A stretch of 64,000 nucleotides of DNA from Sphingobium terrigena (GCF_003591655.1 NZ_QVRA01000006.1:209414-273413); one strand, 5' to 3'. Numbered from the stretch's first letter, positions 24,160 through 33,688 are shown. Numbers and translations are program-made. The notes: a model not told the origin generated them from the sequence alone.

Positions 24160-24881
24160 CAATACATATGCTGGCCGCCGTTGATCGACAGCGTGCTGCC
24201 GGTCACGAAGCCGCCATCCTCGCTACAGAAAAAGGCGACGCCGCGCGCGATTTCATGCGCCTGGCCCAGACGGCCGACAGGAATCTTGGCGACGATCTTT
24301 TCCAGCACCGCGGGCGGTACGGCGGCCACCATGTCGGTGTCGATATAGCCGGGTGCGATGGCATTGACGGTGACGCCGACCTTGGCGCCTTCCTGCGCCA
24401 GTGCCTTGGTAAAGCCATGGATGCCGGATTTGGCGGCGGCATAATTGACCTGGCCATATTGCCCCGCCTGGCCGTTGATCGAACCGATATTGACGATCCG
24501 GCCCCAGCCACGCTCGCGCATCCCGCCAAAGGTCGCCTTGGCCATGTTGAAGCAACCGCCCAGATTGATGCGCATGACTTCGTTCCAGTCGTCAAAGCTC
24601 ATCTTGGCCAGCACGCCGTCGCGGGTGATGCCCGCATTGTTGACGACGATATCGACCGGACCAAGAGCGTCGGCGACCGCCGCGCAGCCATCCAGACAGG
24701 CCTGATGATCGCCCACATCCCATTTGAAGGCTGCGATGCCGGTGGCTTCGGTAAAGGCCTGCGCCTTGGCATCATTGCCGCCATAATTGGCCGCCACGGT
24801 ATAACCCATGTCGCGCAACGCCAGGCTGATCGCCTCGCCGATGCCGCGTGTCCCGCCCGTCACGATCGCTACTCTCGACAT
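24159..24881 (-). CDS. phaB: Acetoacetyl-CoA reductase
   Basis: A 240-residue short-chain dehydrogenase. TGGTRGIGEAIS is the NADPH loop and NNAGITRDGVLAKMSFDDWNEVMRINLGG is the PhaB signature. The catalytic Ser-Tyr-Lys is in NIGSINGQAGQYGQVNYAAAKSG; IAPGYIDTDMV and the C-terminal TGSTLSINGGQHMY are also PhaB-like. It reduces acetoacetyl-CoA to (R)-3-hydroxybutyryl-CoA for polyhydroxyalkanoate. The PHA synthase and thiolase are not in the window. It follows hemH by 18 bp, so the two may share a transcript. Confidence 0.95.
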   Translation of the reverse strand: MSRVAIVTGGTRGIGEAISLALRDMGYTVAANYGGNDAKAQAFTEATGIAAFKWDVGDHQACLDGCAAVADALGPVDIVVNNAGITRDGVLAKMSFDDWNEVMRINLGGCFNMAKATFGGMRERGWGRIVNIGSINGQAGQYGQVNYAAAKSGIHGFTKALAQEGAKVGVTVNAIAPGYIDTDMVAAVPPAVLEKIVAKIPVGRLGQAHEIARGVAFFCSEDGGFVTGSTLSINGGQHMY

Positions 24882-24899
24882 ATGCGCATCCTTCCCTGA

Positions 24900-25910
24900 C
24901 TAACCGGGCTGGTTGATCCAGCCCGCAAGCTGACGGTCCAACAGCCTCTGGTACAGAGTGATAGCCGCCGCAGAGGCGTTTAGACAGGGCAAATAGGCAA
25001 AATTTTCACCCCCTTCGGACAAAAAAACCTCTTTCGCGCGCAGGGCGATTTCCTCTAGTGTCTCAAGGCAATCGGCCGAGAATCCGGGCGTTGCTACGGC
25101 AATGTTTCGGACGCCCTGTTGTACCAGTTTGGCGAGGGTTGCCTCGGTTTCCGGCTCCAGCCATTTGGCCCGGCCGAAACGCGACTGGAAGCTCATATGC
25201 ACCGGTAGCGAGAGCGCATCGCGCAGCAAGCGCACCGTCTTGACCGACTGGCAATGATAGGGATCGCCCAGATGCAGGGTGCGTTCGGGCATACCGTGGA
25301 AACTGGCGAGCAGGGCGTCAGGGGTGAAGTCCAGCGCGGCGATGCTGCCCTCGATCGAGACTTTGAGCGCCGCGATATAGGCCGGATCGTCATGATAGGG
25401 CGGCAGGGTGCGGATGGCCGGTTGCCAGCGCATCGCCCTGAGCGCGGCGAAGGCGGCGTCATTGGCGGTGGCGGTGGTCGCGCCGCTATATTGCGGATAG
25501 AGCGGCGCGAGGAGGATGCGGTCGCAGCCTGCCGCTTTCATCACGGCAAGGCGCGAGGCGATCGAGGGATTGCCGTAGCGCATCGCCCAGTCGATCACCA
25601 CGCCATCGCCCATCGCCGCCTGCATCGCATGGGCGGTATCGCGTGTGTGGAAGGCGAGCGGCGATCCCTGATCGGTCCACACCTGTTGATAGGCATGGGC
25701 GGATTTTTTGGGTCGGGTGGTCAGGATGACGCCGCGCAGGATCGGCTGCCACAGCAAGGGCGGGATTTCCACCACGCGGCGGTCGGACAGAAATTCGGCG
25801 AGATAGCGCCGCACCGATTTGGCGTCGGGCGCATCGGGCGTGCCAAGGTTGATGAGGAGCACGCCGACTTTGGGCGCGGGGATGGCGGGATGGTCTGGTG
25901 GCAGGGTCAT
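24900..25910 (-). CDS. hemH: Ferrochelatase
   Basis: Inserts Fe(II) into protoporphyrin IX, the last step of heme synthesis, at the membrane. It is 336 residues from the ATG at 25910. Signatures: VGVLLINLGTPDAPD, FLSDRRVVEIPPLLWQPIL, LLAPLYPQYSGATT, the active-site histidine in LLASFHGMPERTL, YHCQSVKTVRLL, SFQSRFGRAKWLEPET, and the catalytic Glu region PGFSADCLETLEEI. Its start overlaps the upstream oxidoreductase stop (ATGA). A longer frame from 25955 would overlap that gene by 48 nt and is not preferred. Confidence 0.96.
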   Translation of the reverse strand: MTLPPDHPAIPAPKVGVLLINLGTPDAPDAKSVRRYLAEFLSDRRVVEIPPLLWQPILRGVILTTRPKKSAHAYQQVWTDQGSPLAFHTRDTAHAMQAAMGDGVVIDWAMRYGNPSIASRLAVMKAAGCDRILLAPLYPQYSGATTATANDAAFAALRAMRWQPAIRTLPPYHDDPAYIAALKVSIEGSIAALDFTPDALLASFHGMPERTLHLGDPYHCQSVKTVRLLRDALSLPVHMSFQSRFGRAKWLEPETEATLAKLVQQGVRNIAVATPGFSADCLETLEEIALRAKEVFLSEGGENFAYLPCLNASAAAITLYQRLLDRQLAGWINQPG

Positions 25911-28174
25911 GAGCTTCCCAGTAGCGGCAGGCTGCGCAAACGCTGACCTGTCCATGTGTACAGGGCGTTGGCGATGGCAGGCGCGACCAGCGGCGCGGCA
26001 AGATCGGTCACGCCAGCGGGCGGCGCGGTGCTGCGGATCAGTTCCACTGTCACTTCGCCAATATCGGCCAGACGCGGCAGGTTCATACGGCCCAATATGG
26101 CGCGGGTCGGCAGGCCGCGCTCATAGGGGACGGATGCGCCCATGGCATAGGCGAGGCCATAGATCAGGCCGCCCTCTATCTGTTGCCGGGCGATGTCGGG
26201 ATTGACCTGATCGCCGACATCGACGGCAGCGATGATCCGGCCGACGCTCAGACGGTTGCCGCGCATGGCGGCTTCGACCATCACGGCAGCATAGGCGCCG
26301 TTCATCATATGGGTGGCGATCCCCTGCCCGCTGCCCGCTATCCCGCCCTGCCAGCCGCCCATGGCGGCAGCAGTCGACAGGCAATGGGCGAGGCGCGGAT
26401 TGCCGCCGAGCATCTGGATGCGGAAGGACATGGCCTCGATCTCCGCCAGATGGGCAAGTTCGTCGACGAAGCTTTCAGTGAAGAAAGTGCCGTGGAGATG
26501 GGCGTTGCCGCGGGTGAAGCCGAGCGGGAGGCCGACATCGCAAGGATAATGATCCACTGCCCAGTTGGGAATCGCATAGGGGGGCACCATGCCCGCTATC
26601 GCCAGCCGGGTCGCCTTGTCCGCTGAGGCGGCCGCCGCTTCATGGGGAAGCGCGCCGTCGGCGATGCGTGCCCATGTCTGCGTCATGGCGCAGGGGGCGG
26701 CGACCTTGGCCAGCCAGCCTTCGATCGCGCCGTTGCGGCCGAGTTTTGCCGCCATGCGGGCATGGGCTGGCGCGGACGGGCGGTCCTGAATGACGTCCTC
26801 CAGCCGCGACCAGAGCAGTTGCACCGGGCGGCCCATGCCGCGGGCGATCAATGCCGCCTGCACACCGACGTCCCAATCCATTTTGCGGCCAAAGGAGCCA
26901 CCGGCGTGGAGCGGATAGAGGGTGACGGCGCTTTCCGGCAGGTCCAGCGCATCGGCAATGGCGGCGATGGCAAAGCCGGGTGCCTGCGTCGCCATCCAGA
27001 CTTCCGCGCCCTCATCAGTCACGCGGGCGGTGGCGCAGAGCGGTTCGAGGGCGAGGTGCAGCCCGGCATCGACCTGATATTCGCTGGCCAGGATGGTCGC
27101 GCCCTCGAACACCGGCAACAGATCGCCCTGGGCATAGAGGCGGCGGCCCGATGAACTGGAGAAAGCTGCCTCCAGCGTATCGTCTATGGTCGCGCTGCTG
27201 ACGGGGGTGCCGCGCAGGGTGAAGATCGGGTCGGCAAGGTCGAGCGCCTTGTTCGCCGCCCACCAGTTGGTCGCGACGGCGGCGAGCCAGCGGTCCTGCC
27301 GGATCAGCTTGAGGAAACCGGTGACGCTGCTGGCGGACCGCTCGTCCAGTCCGGCGAGGGTCGCGTCGCCAATCGGTCCCTGCCGGATCGAGGCATAGAC
27401 CATGTCGGGCAGGCGGATATCGGCGGCGAAATTATGGCTGCCGTCAATCTTGGACGGCGTGTCGAGCCGGGGCAGATCCTGCCCCGACAGGCGCCCGTCC
27501 TGCCCCTGCCGCAACGGCAAGATGGCGGGCAGGTCGAATCCTACCGCGTCCGCTACCACATCGCCGATCTTCATCCTCCGGTCGCCACCGTCGGTGATGA
27601 GGCCATTCTGGATGTCGCAGCTTTCCCAAGGGATGTCCCAGTTCGCCGCCGCCGCCTTGCACAGCAATATGCGGGCCGCTGCCCCGGCGTCACGGCAGGC
27701 GTCATGGAACATGGGGACCGACGTGCCACCACCAGTCAGCATCAGCGCATTGCGGGTAGCATATTGGCCGAGCGCCCAGTCGCCTGCATCGCCCAGCAGC
27801 CGGGTCCAGTCGCTCGCCAGCCAATCGCGAGCCAGCAATGTGTTGGCGTAGAGCGGGCTGATCGGCGCGCTCTGCACCGCGACGGTGCGCCAGTCTGCAC
27901 CCAGTTCGTCGGCGACGATCTGGGGCAATATGGTGGTGACCCCCTGCCCGCTCTCGGTCTGCGGCACGATGACGATGATCTGGCCGGAGCGGTCAATCTT
28001 GAGGAAGGCGTTGACGATGGTTTCGCCGGGCGCGGCGTTGAGGTTGGGCGCGTAGCGGCGGGGCCATGCGCCCCAGGCTATCAGCAGGCCTGCCGCAGCG
28101 CCGCCGCCAACCAGCAGCGTGCGTCGGTCGATGCCCTTGATCCGGTCTGTTTTCTTTCGCGGGAAGCGGGCCAT
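25907..28174 (-). CDS. Molybdopterin-binding xanthine/aldehyde oxidoreductase family subunit, without partner
   Basis: A 755-residue molybdenum-cofactor subunit of the isoquinoline 1-oxidoreductase beta (IorB-like) branch. It has a twin-arginine export signal near the N-terminus (KGIDRRTLLVGGGAAAGLLIAWG). Cofactor-region motifs include IVPQTESGQGVTTILPQIVADELG, GGSFGRKMDWDVGVQAALIARGMGRPVQLLWSR, NAHLHGTFFTESFVDELA and NPDIARQQIEGGLIYGLAYAMG. It oxidises N-heterocycles or aldehydes in relatives. Such subunits normally work with a 2Fe-2S subunit and often a cytochrome; no such gene is in the window, so it may use a partner elsewhere. Start MARFPRKKTDR; overlaps hemH. Confidence 0.85.
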   Translation of the reverse strand: MARFPRKKTDRIKGIDRRTLLVGGGAAAGLLIAWGAWPRRYAPNLNAAPGETIVNAFLKIDRSGQIIVIVPQTESGQGVTTILPQIVADELGADWRTVAVQSAPISPLYANTLLARDWLASDWTRLLGDAGDWALGQYATRNALMLTGGGTSVPMFHDACRDAGAAARILLCKAAAANWDIPWESCDIQNGLITDGGDRRMKIGDVVADAVGFDLPAILPLRQGQDGRLSGQDLPRLDTPSKIDGSHNFAADIRLPDMVYASIRQGPIGDATLAGLDERSASSVTGFLKLIRQDRWLAAVATNWWAANKALDLADPIFTLRGTPVSSATIDDTLEAAFSSSSGRRLYAQGDLLPVFEGATILASEYQVDAGLHLALEPLCATARVTDEGAEVWMATQAPGFAIAAIADALDLPESAVTLYPLHAGGSFGRKMDWDVGVQAALIARGMGRPVQLLWSRLEDVIQDRPSAPAHARMAAKLGRNGAIEGWLAKVAAPCAMTQTWARIADGALPHEAAAASADKATRLAIAGMVPPYAIPNWAVDHYPCDVGLPLGFTRGNAHLHGTFFTESFVDELAHLAEIEAMSFRIQMLGGNPRLAHCLSTAAAMGGWQGGIAGSGQGIATHMMNGAYAAVMVEAAMRGNRLSVGRIIAAVDVGDQVNPDIARQQIEGGLIYGLAYAMGASVPYERGLPTRAILGRMNLPRLADIGEVTVELIRSTAPPAGVTDLAAPLVAPAIANALYTWTGQRLRSLPLLGSS

Positions 28175-28212
28175 AGCCGCCTGATAGAGAGGCAGGCGCG
28201 GGCTGGAAAGCG

Positions 28213-28647
28213 TTATTCCGCGGCGATCGGCGCGATGCCGAGACGGGGGATTTCGATCGCCGGGCAATGGTCCATCACGACCTTGAGGCCTGCGGCTTCC
28301 GCGCGGGCGGCGGCGGTTTCGTTGATGACGCCGAGCTGCATCCAGACCGCTTTGGCCCCGGCGGCGATGGCTTCGTCCACGACTTCGCCAGCAGCCGCGC
28401 TGTTGCGGAAGATGTCGACCATGTCGATGGGGACACCGATGTCGGACAGGCGGCCCCAGACAAATTCGCCATGGACATGCTCGCCCGCTATCTGCGGGTT
28501 GACCGGCAGGACGCGATAGCCATGGGCCTGAAGGACTTGCATGACATGATTGCTGGCGCGGTCGGGCCGGTCGGATATGCCGACCAAAGCGATGGTGCGG
28601 GTTTCGTTGAGCAGGGAGGCAATGTCCTGCGGGGCGGTCAGCGGCAT
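28213..28647 (-). CDS. CoA-binding domain protein (YccU-type)
   Basis: A 144-residue Rossmann-like protein. [37 protein letters not shown] is the CoA_binding_2 signature, with [64 protein letters not shown] typical of YccU. Its role is not defined in the family; it is thought to bind CoA. The start is preceded by AAAGGAGAAAACC, a strong ribosome-binding site. It is 38 bp upstream of the molybdopterin subunit gene. Confidence 0.88.
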   Translation of the reverse strand: MPLTAPQDIASLLNETRTIALVGISDRPDRASNHVMQVLQAHGYRVLPVNPQIAGEHVHGEFVWGRLSDIGVPIDMVDIFRNSAAAGEVVDEAIAAGAKAVWMQLGVINETAAARAEAAGLKVVMDHCPAIEIPRLGIAPIAAE

Positions 28648-28818
28648 GGGTTTTCTCCTTTGCGGCTAGGACGAAGCAGGCGGCAGCGGCGTTCCCGGCG
28701 ATAGGGGAATTATCGCTTAACTTCGCATATTTCCCGGCAAATGCGACATAATGTTACGTGGCGCTGATCCTATCGCAATGTCAGTCAGATTATACAGCGC
28801 CGTCCGCCTGTAGGACAG

Positions 28819-29784
28819 TCAAACCGTGCGACCGAGCCAGTCGGCGACCTTTTGCGCGATGGCGCGGAAGGCATCGGCATGGATGCCTTCGCCAGCAGCG
28901 GGAGGATCGCCAGCGTCTGACTGGCGGCGGATGTCGATGGCGAGCGGGACGCGGCCGAGGAACGGCATCGCCATCTCGCCCGCTGCGGTTTCCGCCCCGC
29001 CAGTCCCGAACGGATCGGAGATTTCGCCGCAATGGGGGCAGGCATAGCCCGCCATATTTTCAACCAGCCCAATCATCGGCACGCCGACCTGCGTAAAGAG
29101 GCTGACCGCGCGGGTCGCGTCGATCAAGGCCAGATCCTGCGGGGTGGAGACGATCACCGCGCCCGCCGGCTTATGCTTCTGCACCATGGTCAGCTGAATG
29201 TCGCCGGTGCCGGGCGGCATGTCCACGACCAGCAATTCGGTTTCGCCCCAGTCGGCGTCGATCAGTTGCGACAGGGCATTGCCAACCATAGGCCCGCGCC
29301 ACGCCAGCGCTTTGCCCGGTTCGACCAGATGCGCCATCGACAGCATCGGGATGCCGGCCACGCCGGTGACGGGGATCAGTTTCTTTTCGCGCGCCTGGGG
29401 CTTCTGGTCCTCGCTGCCCATCAGCCGGGCTTGCGAGGGACCGTAAATGTCGGCGTCGACCAGGCCGACCTTGTGGCCAAGGCGGTGGAGCGCGACTGCC
29501 AGATTGGCCGAGAGGGTGGATTTGCCCACCCCGCCCTTGCCCGACGCGACCGCGATGATGCGCAGCGGGCGGCGTTCAGCCGTCTGGGCGATGCGGACAT
29601 CGGTGACGCCCGGCACGGTCATCCCGCCGTCGCGGATCGCGGCGAGGATCGCGTCACGCTGGTCGGGACCAAGCCCGCCCACGTCGAGCGCGAGGGTCAT
29701 GATGCCGTCCTTGACGCGCGGCGCGCTGGCGCGGCCATTGGTCAGAGCGGTCAGGCGGGCGGTAAAATCGGCGATATCGGTCAT
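28819..29784 (-). CDS. mrp: Mrp/NBP35-type iron-sulfur carrier ATPase
   Basis: A 321-residue P-loop protein that carries and delivers iron-sulfur clusters. The deviant Walker A is SGKGGVGKST at residues 81-90. LVDADIYGPSQARLMG, VVDMPPGTGDIQLTM and the C-terminal ENMAGYACPHCGE with the CxxC that bridges a shared 4Fe-4S cluster are all present. The N-terminal DUF59-like part (about 1-60) precedes it. It ends with GEGIHADAFRAIAQKVADWLG. It is divergent from hflK across 73 bp. Confidence 0.94.
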   Translation of the reverse strand: MTDIADFTARLTALTNGRASAPRVKDGIMTLALDVGGLGPDQRDAILAAIRDGGMTVPGVTDVRIAQTAERRPLRIIAVASGKGGVGKSTLSANLAVALHRLGHKVGLVDADIYGPSQARLMGSEDQKPQAREKKLIPVTGVAGIPMLSMAHLVEPGKALAWRGPMVGNALSQLIDADWGETELLVVDMPPGTGDIQLTMVQKHKPAGAVIVSTPQDLALIDATRAVSLFTQVGVPMIGLVENMAGYACPHCGEISDPFGTGGAETAAGEMAMPFLGRVPLAIDIRRQSDAGDPPAAGEGIHADAFRAIAQKVADWLGRTV

Positions 29785-29857
29785 GGCGACGCCCTGTAGG
29801 AAATAATCGCAGCCATTGGCACTGTTTTTCGTGGATAAGCCTTCCTATAGAAGAGCG

Positions 29858-30982
29858 ATGAAAAGAATTTTCGGGTGGATGCCCGGCATCATGAGCATGG
29901 CTCAAGGGCCTTGGGGCGGAAAAAGCGACGGGCCGGATGGCAATGACGGGAAAGGTCCGGGCGGCGATGGCGGCCCGCGCAACCCATGGACCCAGCCCAG
30001 CCGGCCCACCGGCCAGAAAGGTCCGTCGGCGATCGACGAACTGCTGCGGCGGGGGCGCGAAAGCTTTGGCCAGGGCGGCGGCGGTGGCGGCTTTGGCGGC
30101 CTGCCCCCGCGCGCCAATGGCAAGGCGTTGTGGCCTGCGGCGGTCGCGCTGCTGGTGGTATTGTGGCTGGTGCTGACCAGTTTCCATCGGGTCGGCCCGC
30201 AGGAACGCGGCGTTGTGACCTTCCTTGGTAAATATAGCCGCACGCTGTCGCCGGGTATCAGCCTGACCATGCCCGCCCCGTTCGAGACGGTGTCGACGGT
30301 GGACGTGGAAGAAATCCGCACCATCGACGTCGGATCGACTAATGCGGAAAGCGAAAATCTGGTGCTGACCGGCGACCAGAATATCATCGACCTCGCTTAT
30401 TCGGTGCGCTGGAATATCCGCAACCCGGAGCTGTATCTGTTCCAGTTGTCGGACCCGGACGCCGCCGTGCGTGAAGTCGCCGAAAGCGCGATGCGGTCCG
30501 TGCTGGCAAGCGTCAGCCTGGACGATGCGCTCGGCGCGGGCCGCACCGCAATCGAACAGCAGGTCGAGCAGCGGATGCAAGAGATACTCGACGGCTACCG
30601 TTCGGGCATCCGTATTCAGGGTGTCGCGATCAAGCAGGCCGATCCGCCAAGCGCGGTCAATGATGCGTTCAAGGCCGTGTCGGCGGCGCAGCAGACCGCG
30701 CAAACCTATCTGAACGAAGCGCGCGCTGCGGCCCAGCAGGTGACGGCCAAGGCGCAGGGCGAGGCTGCGTCGTTCGACAAGGTCTATGAGCAATATCGCC
30801 TGTCGCCCGACGTGACCCGCCGCCGCATGTATTATGAAACCATGGAGGGCGTGTTGTCGAACGTCGACAAGACGATTGTGGAAGGCGGCAATGTAACGCC
30901 CTATCTGCCGCTGCCCGAAATCAAACGCCGCGCGGAGGCGACGCCTGCCCCCGGCGCGACGACCGTTACGGGAGGCCAGTGA
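29858..30982 (+). CDS. hflK: FtsH protease modulator HflK
   Basis: A 374-residue inner-membrane protein with one N-terminal anchor (LWPAAVALLVVLWLVLTSF) and a large periplasmic SPFH/prohibitin domain. GPQERGVVTFLGKYSRTLSPGISLTMPAPFETVSTVDVEE, the TGDQNIIDLAYSVRWNIRNPELYLFQ block and a helical YLNEARAAAQQVTAKAQGEAASFDKVYEQYRLSPDVTRRRMYYETMEGVL tail are HflK-specific. The cytoplasmic head (residues 1-80) is Gly/Pro-rich. The start MKRIFGWMPGI at 29858 is preferred to 29816. With HflC it surrounds FtsH hexamers. Its stop overlaps the hflC start (TGATG). Confidence 0.96.
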   Translation: MKRIFGWMPGIMSMAQGPWGGKSDGPDGNDGKGPGGDGGPRNPWTQPSRPTGQKGPSAIDELLRRGRESFGQGGGGGGFGGLPPRANGKALWPAAVALLVVLWLVLTSFHRVGPQERGVVTFLGKYSRTLSPGISLTMPAPFETVSTVDVEEIRTIDVGSTNAESENLVLTGDQNIIDLAYSVRWNIRNPELYLFQLSDPDAAVREVAESAMRSVLASVSLDDALGAGRTAIEQQVEQRMQEILDGYRSGIRIQGVAIKQADPPSAVNDAFKAVSAAQQTAQTYLNEARAAAQQVTAKAQGEAASFDKVYEQYRLSPDVTRRRMYYETMEGVLSNVDKTIVEGGNVTPYLPLPEIKRRAEATPAPGATTVTGGQ

Positions 30983-31830
30983 TGCCAGTCCTATTTCGCC
31001 AGCCCATAGCGCTTGCGCTGATCGCCCTGTTCCTGCTGATCGTGGTCGGCAGCACGGTGACGATCGTGCCGGAAACCCGGCAGGGCGTGATCGTGCGCTT
31101 TGGCGATCCCAAGGCGATCATCAACCGCTATCGCCAGAATGAGACGTTCGGCAATACCGGTGCCGGCATCATCCTGCGCTGGCCGTTTATCGACCAGATC
31201 GTGTGGATCGACAAGCGGGTGCTGTCGGTCGAGATGGAGCGGCAGCAGGTGCTGTCCACCGACCAGCTGCGTTTGCAGGTCGATGCCTTCGCCCGTTATC
31301 GCATCGTCGACCCGCTGCGCATGTATATTGCCGCGGGCAATGAGGAACGGGTGTCGGACGCGCTGCGCCCGATCCTGGGGTCGGCGCTGCGCAACGAACT
31401 GGGCAAGCGGCCCTTTGCCGCGCTGCTCAGCCCCGAACGGGGCCAGGTGATGCAGAATATCGAGGCCGGGCTGGACCGGGTCGCGCGCCAATATGGGGCG
31501 GAGATTGTCGATGTGCGGATCAAGCGCGCCGACCTGCCCGATGGCACGCCGCTGGAAAGCGCCTTCACCCGGATGCGGACGGCGCGTGAGCAGGAAGCGC
31601 TGACGATCCGCGCGCAGGGGGCCAAGCAGGCGCAGATCATCCGCGCCGAAGCGGACGCCAACGCCGCGCGCATCTATGCCGAAAGTTTCGGGAAAGACCC
31701 GTCCTTCTATGATTTCTATCGGGCGATGCAGAGCTATCGCTATACCTTCTCGCCCGATCGCACCGGGCAGACCAACATCATCCTGTCGCCGAACAACGAG
31801 TTTCTGCAACAATTTCAGGGACGTAAGTGA
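30982..31830 (+). CDS. hflC: FtsH protease modulator HflC
   Basis: A 282-residue SPFH protein with a single N-terminal membrane helix (ALALIALFLLIVVGSTVTIV). It follows ETRQGVIVRFGDPKAI with GIILRWPFIDQIVWIDKRVLSVEMERQQVLSTDQLRLQVDAFARYRI, both HflC blocks. The helical part TREQEALTIRAQGAKQAQIIRAEADANAARIYAESFGKDPSFYDFYRAMQSYR is the stalk. It pairs with HflK in a membrane cage that controls FtsH. The ATG overlaps the hflK stop, giving translational coupling; a GTG one codon earlier is also possible. Confidence 0.96.
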   Translation: MPVLFRQPIALALIALFLLIVVGSTVTIVPETRQGVIVRFGDPKAIINRYRQNETFGNTGAGIILRWPFIDQIVWIDKRVLSVEMERQQVLSTDQLRLQVDAFARYRIVDPLRMYIAAGNEERVSDALRPILGSALRNELGKRPFAALLSPERGQVMQNIEAGLDRVARQYGAEIVDVRIKRADLPDGTPLESAFTRMRTAREQEALTIRAQGAKQAQIIRAEADANAARIYAESFGKDPSFYDFYRAMQSYRYTFSPDRTGQTNIILSPNNEFLQQFQGRK

Positions 31831-31855
31831 CAGGGGCTGATCTGCCCGAAATCAT

Positions 31856-31976
31856 CCTCCCCTTTAAGGGGAGGTGGATGGCCGCAGGCCATACGGAGGG
31901 GTGTCAAGCTATCGAGAGGGTGACACCCCTCCACCATCGGCTACGCCGACGGTCCCCCTCCCCTTGCAGGGGAGGA
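31856..31976. repeat. Palindromic repeat of a second family (CTCCCC..GGGGAG type)
   Basis: Three nested palindromes fill the hflC-degP gap. TCCTCCCC with GGGGAGG (31856-31875) and CCCTCCCC with GGGGAGG (31955-31975) flank a longer stem with GGAGGGGTGTCA at 31896-31907 and TGACACCCCTCC at 31921-31932. It is unlike the CCGTTCG-type repeats. A 90-codon open frame that runs through it (31827-32099) is not a gene. Confidence 0.8.
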
Positions 31977-32104
31977 TTGATAATGTCGCGCGAAACTAAT
32001 CATGCCGGATCATTTCGGAACCAGCATCATTCAATGAGGGTTAAGGCAAGGCGGCGCATGTCCGGCTCTCCATCGAGAGTCCCGCCTTCCATTTCCTGAA
32101 GATC

Positions 32105-33631
32105 ATGAGAGGACCGTCACGAGTGCGTTACGCTTATGCCATTACCGGCGCCCTGTTGCTGGGCGGCACCGCCATAGCCATCACATCCCCCATCGTCGGC
32201 GCGCAGACTGCGCAGAATGAAGGATTGCAGGCCGCCGCCCCGGCGGGCGCGCCCGCAAGCCTGGCCGACATGGTCGAAAAGCTGCAACCCGCGGTCGTCA
32301 ACATTTCCACCAAGCAGCGGGTGGCGGTTCCACAAAACCCCTTTGCCGGCACCCCCTTTGGCGACCTATTCGGCCAGGGCCAGGCGCCGGGCGGACGGCC
32401 TCAGACGCGGCAGGCCCAGTCGCTGGGATCAGGCTTCCTGATTTCGGCTGATGGCTATATCGTCACCAACAACCATGTCGTGTCGGCAGGCGCGGAAGGC
32501 GCCAGCGTCGATTCGATCACGGTGACGCTGACCAACAAGGAAGAATATAGCGCCAAGCTGGTGGGCCGCGATCCCGCGACCGATCTGGCGGTGCTGAAGA
32601 TCGACGCGAAAAAGCCCCTGCCCTTCGTGAAGTTCGGCGACAGCAGCAAGGCGCGCGTGGGCGACTGGGTCGTCGCTATCGGCAATCCCTTCGCCCTGTC
32701 CGGCACGGTGACGGCGGGCATCATCTCCGCCCTGCATCGCGGCACTGGCGGCACTTATGACAAGTTTATCCAGACCGATGCGTCGATCAATCAGGGCAAC
32801 AGCGGTGGCCCGATGTTCGACATGCGCGGCAATGTGATCGGCATCAACAGCCAGATTTTGTCGCCGTCGGGCGGCAATGTCGGCATCGGCTTTGCCATTC
32901 CGTCCGAACAGGCTGCGCCGATCGTCGCGACCCTGCGTCAGGGGCAGAGCGTCAAGCGCGGCTATCTGGGCGTGCAGATCAGCCCGCTGGGCGAGGATCT
33001 GGCCGACTCGCTGGGTCTGGCCAAGAATCGCGGCGAATTCGTCCAGGGCGTCGAGCCGGGCAAGGGTGCGGACAAGGCCGGGATCAAGGCTGGCGACGTG
33101 ATCGTCGCGGTCAATGGTCAGGAAGTGAACCCGGACCAGAATCTGTCCTCGATCGTCGCCAGCCAGCCGATCGGCAGCAAGGTGCCGATCGTCCTGATCC
33201 GTAGCGGTCAGCGCCAGACGGTGACCGCGATCGTCGGTGAGCGTCCAACCGAAGATGAACTGAACAACTTCGCCCCGCAACAGGATGAGGATTTCAGCCA
33301 GCAGGACCAGAATCCGGGTCAGGCAGCGCAGCAATCGCTGGGCATTTCGGCGATCCCGCTGACGCCGAGCATCATCCGCCAGCTGGGCGTGGCCGCCGAT
33401 ACGCGCGGCGTGGTGATCACTGCCGTTGACGGTTCGACCGATGCCGGGGCCAAGGGGCTGCGGCGTGGCGATGTCATCATCAGCGCCAACAACCGCCCGG
33501 TCACCAGCCAGGCGGAGCTGGACGCGCAGGTCAAGGCGGTGGCGGCACAGAACCGCAACGCCATCCTGCTCCAGGTGCTGCGTCGCGGCCAGCAGCCGAT
33601 TTTCCTGCCGGTGCGTTTGCGCGATAAATAA
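32105..33631 (+). CDS. degP: Periplasmic serine protease DegP/HtrA-type (Do family)
   Basis: A 508-residue periplasmic protease/chaperone. An N-terminal signal (GALLLGGTAIAITSPIVGAQ) is followed by the protease domain. The catalytic triad is His124 (TNNHVVS), Asp160 (ATDLAVLK) and Ser233 (INQGNSGGPMFD), all in proper context, with a LGSGFLIS motif before it. Two PDZ domains follow (about 285-375 and 415-505; GYLGVQISPLGEDLA, VNGQEV, GVVITAVDG). A Gln/Asp-rich linker separates them. It follows hflKC, the usual sphingomonad and rhizobial order hflK-hflC-degP. The ATG at 32105 precedes an in-frame GTG at 32123. Confidence 0.95.
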   Translation: MRGPSRVRYAYAITGALLLGGTAIAITSPIVGAQTAQNEGLQAAAPAGAPASLADMVEKLQPAVVNISTKQRVAVPQNPFAGTPFGDLFGQGQAPGGRPQTRQAQSLGSGFLISADGYIVTNNHVVSAGAEGASVDSITVTLTNKEEYSAKLVGRDPATDLAVLKIDAKKPLPFVKFGDSSKARVGDWVVAIGNPFALSGTVTAGIISALHRGTGGTYDKFIQTDASINQGNSGGPMFDMRGNVIGINSQILSPSGGNVGIGFAIPSEQAAPIVATLRQGQSVKRGYLGVQISPLGEDLADSLGLAKNRGEFVQGVEPGKGADKAGIKAGDVIVAVNGQEVNPDQNLSSIVASQPIGSKVPIVLIRSGQRQTVTAIVGERPTEDELNNFAPQQDEDFSQQDQNPGQAAQQSLGISAIPLTPSIIRQLGVAADTRGVVITAVDGSTDAGAKGLRRGDVIISANNRPVTSQAELDAQVKAVAAQNRNAILLQVLRRGQQPIFLPVRLRDK

Positions 33632-33688
33632 GCGCCGCGCTTGCCGGAACGTGCTTCCGCTCTGTAGGGTGGATGCAGCCATATCAGA

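Noticed and set aside
31827..32099. 90-codon frame between hflC and degP
   Set aside because: It consists mostly of the nested palindromic repeat and has no ribosome-binding site or protein-like pattern.
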